From: Nothobranchius furzeri
Lineage: Eukaryota; Chordata; Actinopteri; Cyprinodontiformes; Nothobranchiidae
Direction: 5' to 3'
Assembly: GCF_043380555.1 (NCBI RefSeq)
Contig: NC_091746.1
Location: forward strand, 40,928,965 to 40,992,964
Length of the DNA: 64,000 nucleotides
The notes below the pieces were generated by a model. That model saw nothing but the letters and a program-made list of their open reading frames with translations. It had not been told where the DNA came from and did no database searches. The first letter of the stretch is position 1; every line of letters begins with the position of its first letter. This document shows positions 57,986 through 64,000 of this stretch, one piece after another. Made by a program: the position numbers and the translations under genes.

Positions 57986-59053
57986 ACTAAGTATGTCAAT
58001 AACTTTTATGTGACCTCTAGTATGAATGAATGACTTGTGCGCTGTTTTCCGTCCTTGTCCAGGAAGCAGCTGGAGGACTGTGGGCAGAAAATGGCAGCAT
58101 TTGAAGTCGTACTTATTATTCATGAAATGTGAACATCTGGCCTCTGATTGGCTAACAGCGGTACAACTCTTCCACTACCTCCGGTCACTCAGCAATGCTG
58201 ATGTGTTAACTCTACAAACATTTCAAACCAGAAGGAGTTCTGCCATGTTGTGGAGTTAGTAATGATAAAGGTTAGCTTTTACTAGCAGATACTTGCTCTG
58301 CTCTCTCCTGGACCCTAAATCAACAACAGTTTTCCCCTCGTCTTTCCCTGGGGCCGAAGTTCAGCACTGCAGACAGCGTCTATTTCCGCTACTATTTGCC
58401 CCTTTTGGTTCAGAACCACAGACAGCACCTGCTCACTCAAGATCAGCACCATGGACAGCAGCATGTTGACAATGAGTTGTTAGGAATACTTTTTAAGATT
58501 AAAAAGCCTTCTTGGTACCCAGGAATGCCTTGGATTGTACATGGAGCTGTAGTGTTGTTAGGGAGGGATATCGCTGGGTGACTCCTGGATCTTTTACCTC
58601 CATTACACATTTATAAATCAGTAGAAGAGACTGAAAGAATTAAAGTGAAGAAATAAGAAGTTGTCACTTTGATAACCATTAATACAAAAAGCCCCCATTG
58701 TTTATATTTTATTGCTTTAAACCAATGCAATGCAATAAAAACAAGGACTTTAGCTTAGAGAGAAAACAGTTAAATCAAAGACATTGTTTAAAAAAAACTG
58801 TTCAGTCTCAGTTTTACAAAATTTCTAAGTGACTCTGAGCTCTAATGTGTGCTCTCTCCCTGTCACCATAAGTCTTATTTAATTACTTCTGTCAGTCAAA
58901 CTAAATATGAATAAGAGAATTAAAACTTTCCAAAATGTCACACAGAAATATCGCATCTCATAAAAAAAGGCATTTTGTTAATTGAAAATATTTTAAGGGC
59001 TCATTCAGAGAGATTTGACTGGTTTGGCAGAACAGAAGCCGAGTTTTTTTTAA
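57986..59053. other. No gene recognised
   Basis: Short frames only and no repeat ends that I can define. Confidence 0.4.
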
Positions 59054-59207
59054 CCCTCTCAGGCTCAAAATAAGTTTTGATAAAAGGACAAACAACTAAG
59101 TCCTTCAGGGGTACTTCTGAGTTAAAAATGCTCATGAAAAACGTATGTGGAGTAACCAGGTAGGTAGGTTTTAACGTTGCAAATCTGCAACGCCTGCCTA
59201 CAGAGGG
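59054..59207. mobile_element. 154-bp MITE flanked by TTAA
   Basis: TTAA occurs at 59050-59053 and 59208-59211. Termini are CCCTCTCAGGC and, reversed, CCCTCTGTAGGC. A strong internal hairpin lies near the right end: GTAGGTAGG ... CGTTGCA / TGCAACG ... CCTGCCTAC (59160-59201). TTAA duplication with CCC-type ends points to piggyBac-like mobilisation, by inference. No coding. Confidence 0.75.
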
Positions 59208-59211
59208 TTAA

Positions 59212-60220
59212 ACAACAAGCAGGAAAAAAATTAAAAGGTTGTTTCAAAGTTGCCATTTTGAACCATGAGGTTCAAAGTCCCATGAAGAGGAGCATTCACA
59301 ATCAGAATTAGAGGCAGCAAGGCTCAGAATATCTTTCATTAGGAAAAAGTCATCTAAATGTCTAAGTTTTTAAAACAACTATAGGCTGTTATTCAAATTG
59401 TATAATAATCAGAACAGGTGGTTATCTGTAGAATGTTAAGATTACAAGTCTACAGAGCGCAGACACATTTTGTAAATGCAGAATAAAGCAACACGGACTA
59501 AGATAAGATTTTTCAAGAAATCGGTGATACTTTAAATTCCAACGAGAAGATTTAAATCCATGAATTCATCATTTGAGGTGAAAGCTGACAGTATCAAGGT
59601 CCATAATTACATGAAGCTAAAGCTCCCCTGAGGTCTTGTAATAAAATTTATTTTCATTAAAGGCGTGATACCAATAATAACAAGTCAGACATCAAGTCAA
59701 GACTCAGAAGCAGCTTGAACGCTGCCAAAGAGCATCTTGCTCAATTAGATGCTGAAGCCAGAGCAGCAAAGCTCCAGAAAAGCCAATCTGCTGGCGGCAT
59801 TGATATTCCTGACAGTCCTGGTAAATACGTCAGTGAAACATCCCGAGATGCAATAGTTCCGGCTGCTCAGATGAAACGTTTAATTAGAAGGCAGGCTGCT
59901 TGCTGTCTGATGTGTTCAGAACCAAGTGCTTTCAGTTCTGTATTTCAACCCAGAGCCTGGAAAACCTCAGTAGGAAATGGAAAGAAGAAGAATTACAATC
60001 AGAAAACAAAACACATCATCGAGATCCCTGGAATCTAAAAGTTGCTGCAAAAATTCATATAATGTTTTGGTTTCAGTCACTGTGTTTGTTTAAAGCTGCT
60101 GAAGACATTTTTATCCTGCCTGACACAACATAAGCATTTTTTATTTACTCTGTCTAACAATAAAGCCATTTATTTTGGAGACACAATGAAATAAATAAAA
60201 ATGGGGTTAGATTTTTTTAA
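59212..60220 (+). other. Unrecognised open frame at 59715-60038
   Basis: The frame, extended upstream from 59685, reads SDIKSRLRSSLNAAKEHLAQ, then LDAEARAAKLQKSQSAGG and AAQMKRLIRRQ, an Ala/Lys/Glu-rich, helical-looking segment. After about 59890 a different frame (LENLSRKWKEEELQSEN) looks more protein-like. It could be the remains of an element's Gag-like or DNA-binding protein, or a decayed exon; I do not recognise it. The rest of the interval shows nothing. Confidence 0.2.
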
Positions 60221-60312
60221 CCCTCCCACTGTCCTAATGGGTGACCCTGCGAGGAAAGTTGACCATTGAGCAGGGTTGATGGTTTATCTCTTGAGGTCCC
60301 TGTGGCAGGGGT
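60221..60312 (+). repeat. Half-copy of the palindromic TTAA MITE
   Basis: TTAA (60217-60220) is followed by CCCTCCCACTGTCCTAATGG and GAGGAAAGTTGACCATTGAG, matching one arm of the 37239-37431 element closely. The second arm is missing. Confidence 0.8.
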
Positions 60313-60346
60313 GAGGTGGTGCTCACTCCTACTTTTGATAACACTT

Positions 60347-60605
60347 TACAGAAAAGGTTCATTTATTAACGCTACATAGTGCATTATTAAGCATTAATGA
60401 ACAAAGTTTCCCTTTATTGACATTCCCAAAATTGTTAACAAATTAAGTGGCCTTAAGGTTAGGACAAAGGGCCAGCAGTGAGGGGTCTGCTTAATAATGC
60501 CAAACATAATGTTGAGACATTAATATTAAGCAGTTGTTAATAATTTAATTAATACTTTATTAATGCTTAACTAAATAATGTAAATAAATGTAAATAAAGT
60601 GACCA
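60347..60605. repeat. Possible AT-rich MITE with CACTTTA ends
   Basis: The start AACACTTTACAGAAAAGG and the reversed end GGTCACTTTATTTACATT share CACTTTA, and the interior repeats ATTAATGCTTAA-like motifs in both orientations. Target duplication is not clear. Confidence 0.4.
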
Positions 60606-62030
60606 TTATTGTTAATTTTTACCAAATGTTTCTATAATGGATAAGAAGAAGGATGTCAGTAGGACCAAAGAAATGATTACAACAGACAGATTTTATAGTA
60701 AATATTTTATTTTTATACTGATGTTTGATGCATAAACAAAACAACTGTCCTTGGTCTACTATGGCACTTTTGTAAAAATGTTTGAGTGCAAACTAAAAAC
60801 TTAAGAGCAATGGTATAAGTTTTAGGAATAGATAGATAAAATAATACATTTTTACTTTAAATGTTAAACAACTGAAACCAAAATAAATGTTTACTCTTTC
60901 CCTAACTAATGTTAAAAAATGAGTAAATCATGAGCCTTTTAAAACTAATGAAATTATTAGTTTTTTGTAAGTTGTAAATATTTAATTGGAGTTTTGCTGA
61001 ACATTTGTTCAGTCAACACTTATTTTCACTGTGTTGTCTGTTTCCAAACACTGTCAGTGTTTTTTCCCCGCCTGCTGGGCCCGATGTGAGATGTTGGCTG
61101 TGCAGACGCAGTGATGTCCATGTGGTCCCGGGAAATAAAAGAGAACCGTTCTAAAGAATTCCTGCAGAGCGAAGAACACACTGAAGATATCTGTTTTCAT
61201 TTTTACTCCTTCTGCAAAAATGTCAGATGTGTTCGCATCGATGCAGTGTGCAGGAAGACAACTGGAACAATGTCTTGACCTGATGCTTCACGTGTTGTCT
61301 GGAAGTTCGCGCGTGAGGAAGACTCAGGTGTGTTTTCACACAATACAAATACAAAGTGTGAAGAGTGCAGAAATAGCAGGAACAGGCAATGGTGCAGAGG
61401 GTCATGTGGAGTCTATGAAACATGCTCCAAACATATAGAAACATGAAGATCAACACATACTGTACAGAACACAGCAGGCCCAAGGGAAGGAACATGACAA
61501 ATTTCTGCTCTACTTTTCAGTTTTTGTGTGAAATCAGTGGAAGATCTACAGAAGTGATTTTCATTGTCTGTGGGTCAAAGCAACTTGAAGCTAATTTTCT
61601 ATACTGGTGACTTATAATGCAGTTTATTTTAGATTTGTTGTGGCATTGGTTGTGTGGCAGCCTTCACATGGACACATGAAGTTTTTATTGTCTGTGTCTT
61701 AACTGTCATGTGGTGAGGGTGGAGATGGCAGACCATGTGTGGTGGCGGGTTCAGGAGGCAGAAGAGCAGGCACGGATGAAAAAATAAAAATGGGTTTAAT
61801 GGTAGCAGCACAAGCACGAACACACGAAGACAACGCAATGATCCGACAACGACAGGAACAAAGAGGGAGGTATAAATACACAGAACAATCAGGGAACACA
61901 TGGGCAGGTTAACGAGGGGCAGGTGAGAACAATAAGGCTAATTACGCAAGGAGCGACACAGTCAGGGAGGCCAGGGCGAATCATGACAGTAACATGAAGC
62001 AACATCTCATACAAGCGATAGAACACAACA
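60606..62030. other. No gene recognised; repeat-like texture at 61.70-61.99 kb
   Basis: 61700-61990 resembles the edge of a retroelement (AAAAATAAAAATGGGTTTAA, GGGAGGTATAAATACACAGA) and recalls 46.92-47.06 kb in style, but I could not align them convincingly. No exon supported. Confidence 0.3.
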
Positions 62031-62033
62031 AGA

Positions 62034-63150
62034 CCAGGGCCTTCATTTATCAGATATTTGTAGAAACTGTCCTGTATTCCATCCTACGAATGAAATTTAG
62101 AAAGTTTGTATGAACAGTAAAAATCCAGATTTATGAAACATGCTGTGGTCTTCAATTAACTGTATTTGGTCACACAATGTCCTCAGCTCATGAGGGAAAT
62201 CTCTGTGTTCTCAGAAAAAGAAAAAAAAACTTTATTGACAGCGAGATTGAGGCACTGGCTGCGGAAGAGGAAGAGAACCAAACAAATTGCAGAGGTTGTA
62301 AATGTGGTCGCGACAGACAAGAAGTTCTCTTCCCGTATGGTTTGTAGAGTTAGTGTCTTAGGTCTTAGAATGGCTTGGCGTCTATCGTTAGATGATGACT
62401 GAGTGCCGGCTCCGCTGTGACAGGTCCTTAAATAGGCTCAGCGGGATGACGTCACCGGGAAGCGTCGGTGACAGGCATGCTGGGAACTGGAAGATATGAT
62501 ACATCATAGCGTAACAGGTTGTCATTTAAAATTCACATTTGAGGAGCTTTCTGCATGTTCTGTTTGGAGTTTGTTGTTTATGTTTGCTTTCTGAGTGCAG
62601 CTTCCTCTGAGTCACTCAGTTTTGTTTGTATGTTTGGGGAGCAGAGGAGGTTGTGGGGGTTCTTGTAGTCGAATCAGATTTGTGCGGTTTGTCTGTCGCT
62701 CCACAAATCCTCTCAAATCACATCAGAGCTCCCGAAGGATCTGCTTCAGGAATCAGATCGGTGTGCTCACATGTTCCCTCCAAAGCGATCGCTCTGCCAA
62801 ATACTCCAATAACGCGAGATCAGCCATGCTATAATGTTAAATTCCCATCAGTCACAGGCGTCTGTCAAAGGTTCTAACACCAGTTAGAGATGTTATTTTC
62901 CAGAAACATAATTATTTATTGTGTAAAATAATGCATGGATGAGGAACAGGCACGGATCACTTTGACCTTCAGTGTAGCGGTTCCCACGCTCTCCCACTAG
63001 ATGCTGTTAGTACGCATGGCCAGAGCTGTTCTTTAGGAAACTCTCTTCACACAAGTACAAAATGGTAAATACCACACAATGTGTTAAACTGTTCCTGTGC
63101 ACGAAATACGCACAAATCTGTGCATAAGCATGGCTGATAAATGGCACAGG
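62034..63150 (+). mobile_element. Possible Harbinger-like element remnant
   Basis: The left end GGCCTTCATTTATCAG and the reversed right end TGTGCCATTTATCAGCC share CATTTATCAG. Near 62228 a frame reads KNFIDSEIEALAAEEEEN and, one base out, AEVVNVVATDKK; both resemble the Myb/SANT-like DNA-binding protein carried by PIF/Harbinger elements. No DDE transposase was found. The end similarity is short and the target duplication unclear, so this is tentative. Confidence 0.35.
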
Positions 63151-63931
<781 letters not shown>

Positions 63932-64000
63932 TACTGACTACTTTAGAGAAGTTTTTGTCCAACCTCGTTACTTAAATATTTGACATTGTGGTCGACCTGC

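Overview
This window looks like gene-poor, repeat-dense nuclear DNA from a teleost fish, probably a spiny-rayed (percomorph) species. The evidence is the mix of repeats: L2-clade, Rex1-like and RTE-like LINEs, a BEL/Pao LTR retrotransposon, a tRNA-derived SINE, fold-back and TTAA-flanked MITEs, a P-element (THAP9)-like transposase remnant, and long CA/GT microsatellites. I found no host gene that I can name. Almost every convincing protein-coding stretch belongs to a mobile element. The lineage call is inference; the repeat calls rest on motifs and boundaries read from the sequence.

Layout. 1-8 kb: AT-rich DNA without recognisable genes, with two long (TG)n tracts near 5 kb. 8.0-10.25 kb: GC-rich dispersed repeat, with a second copy at 52.2-53.2 kb. 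10.3-15.4 kb: mostly unassigned, holding a tRNA-derived SINE near 13.25 kb. 15.86-21.76 kb: LINE cluster. A 5'-truncated RTE-like piece lies next to an L2 element that a complete 3.4-kb RTE-like LINE has split in two. The insertion has a perfect 12-bp target-site duplication. 22.5-23.1 kb: P-element-like transposase end. 23.58-23.95 kb: another RTE-like piece. 26.26-34.49 kb: complete BEL/Pao element with two LTRs and a 5-bp target-site duplication. 34.8-36.6 kb: decayed coiled-coil-coding tandem repeat, a 781-bp fold-back element and a LINE tail. 37-46 kb: MITEs and unassigned DNA. 47.1-50.0 kb: second L2 copy, interrupted by a 904-bp solo LTR, with a long (GAA)n tail. 53.4 kb: purine pentamer microsatellite. 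53.96-57.98 kb: third L2 copy, interrupted by a 5'-truncated Rex1-like element in the opposite orientation. 58-64 kb: TTAA-flanked MITEs, a possible Harbinger remnant and a terminal (AC)n tract.

How the parts relate. Nothing resembles an operon or a pathway. The window records successive insertions. All three L2 copies were later hit by another element: an RTE-like LINE, a solo LTR and Rex1. In all three cases the host L2 reading can be followed across the junction. The BEL element is the youngest-looking insertion, with LTRs differing by four transitions plus a few indels. Its coding region nevertheless carries three apparent one-base deletions. The RTE-like LINE keeps one open 1057-codon frame, but its reverse-transcriptase active site reads A-G-D instead of A-D-D, so this copy is probably unable to move itself. 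No previously unknown biological system was evident; the most interesting leftovers are the fold-back element, the coiled-coil tandem repeat and two strong hairpins.
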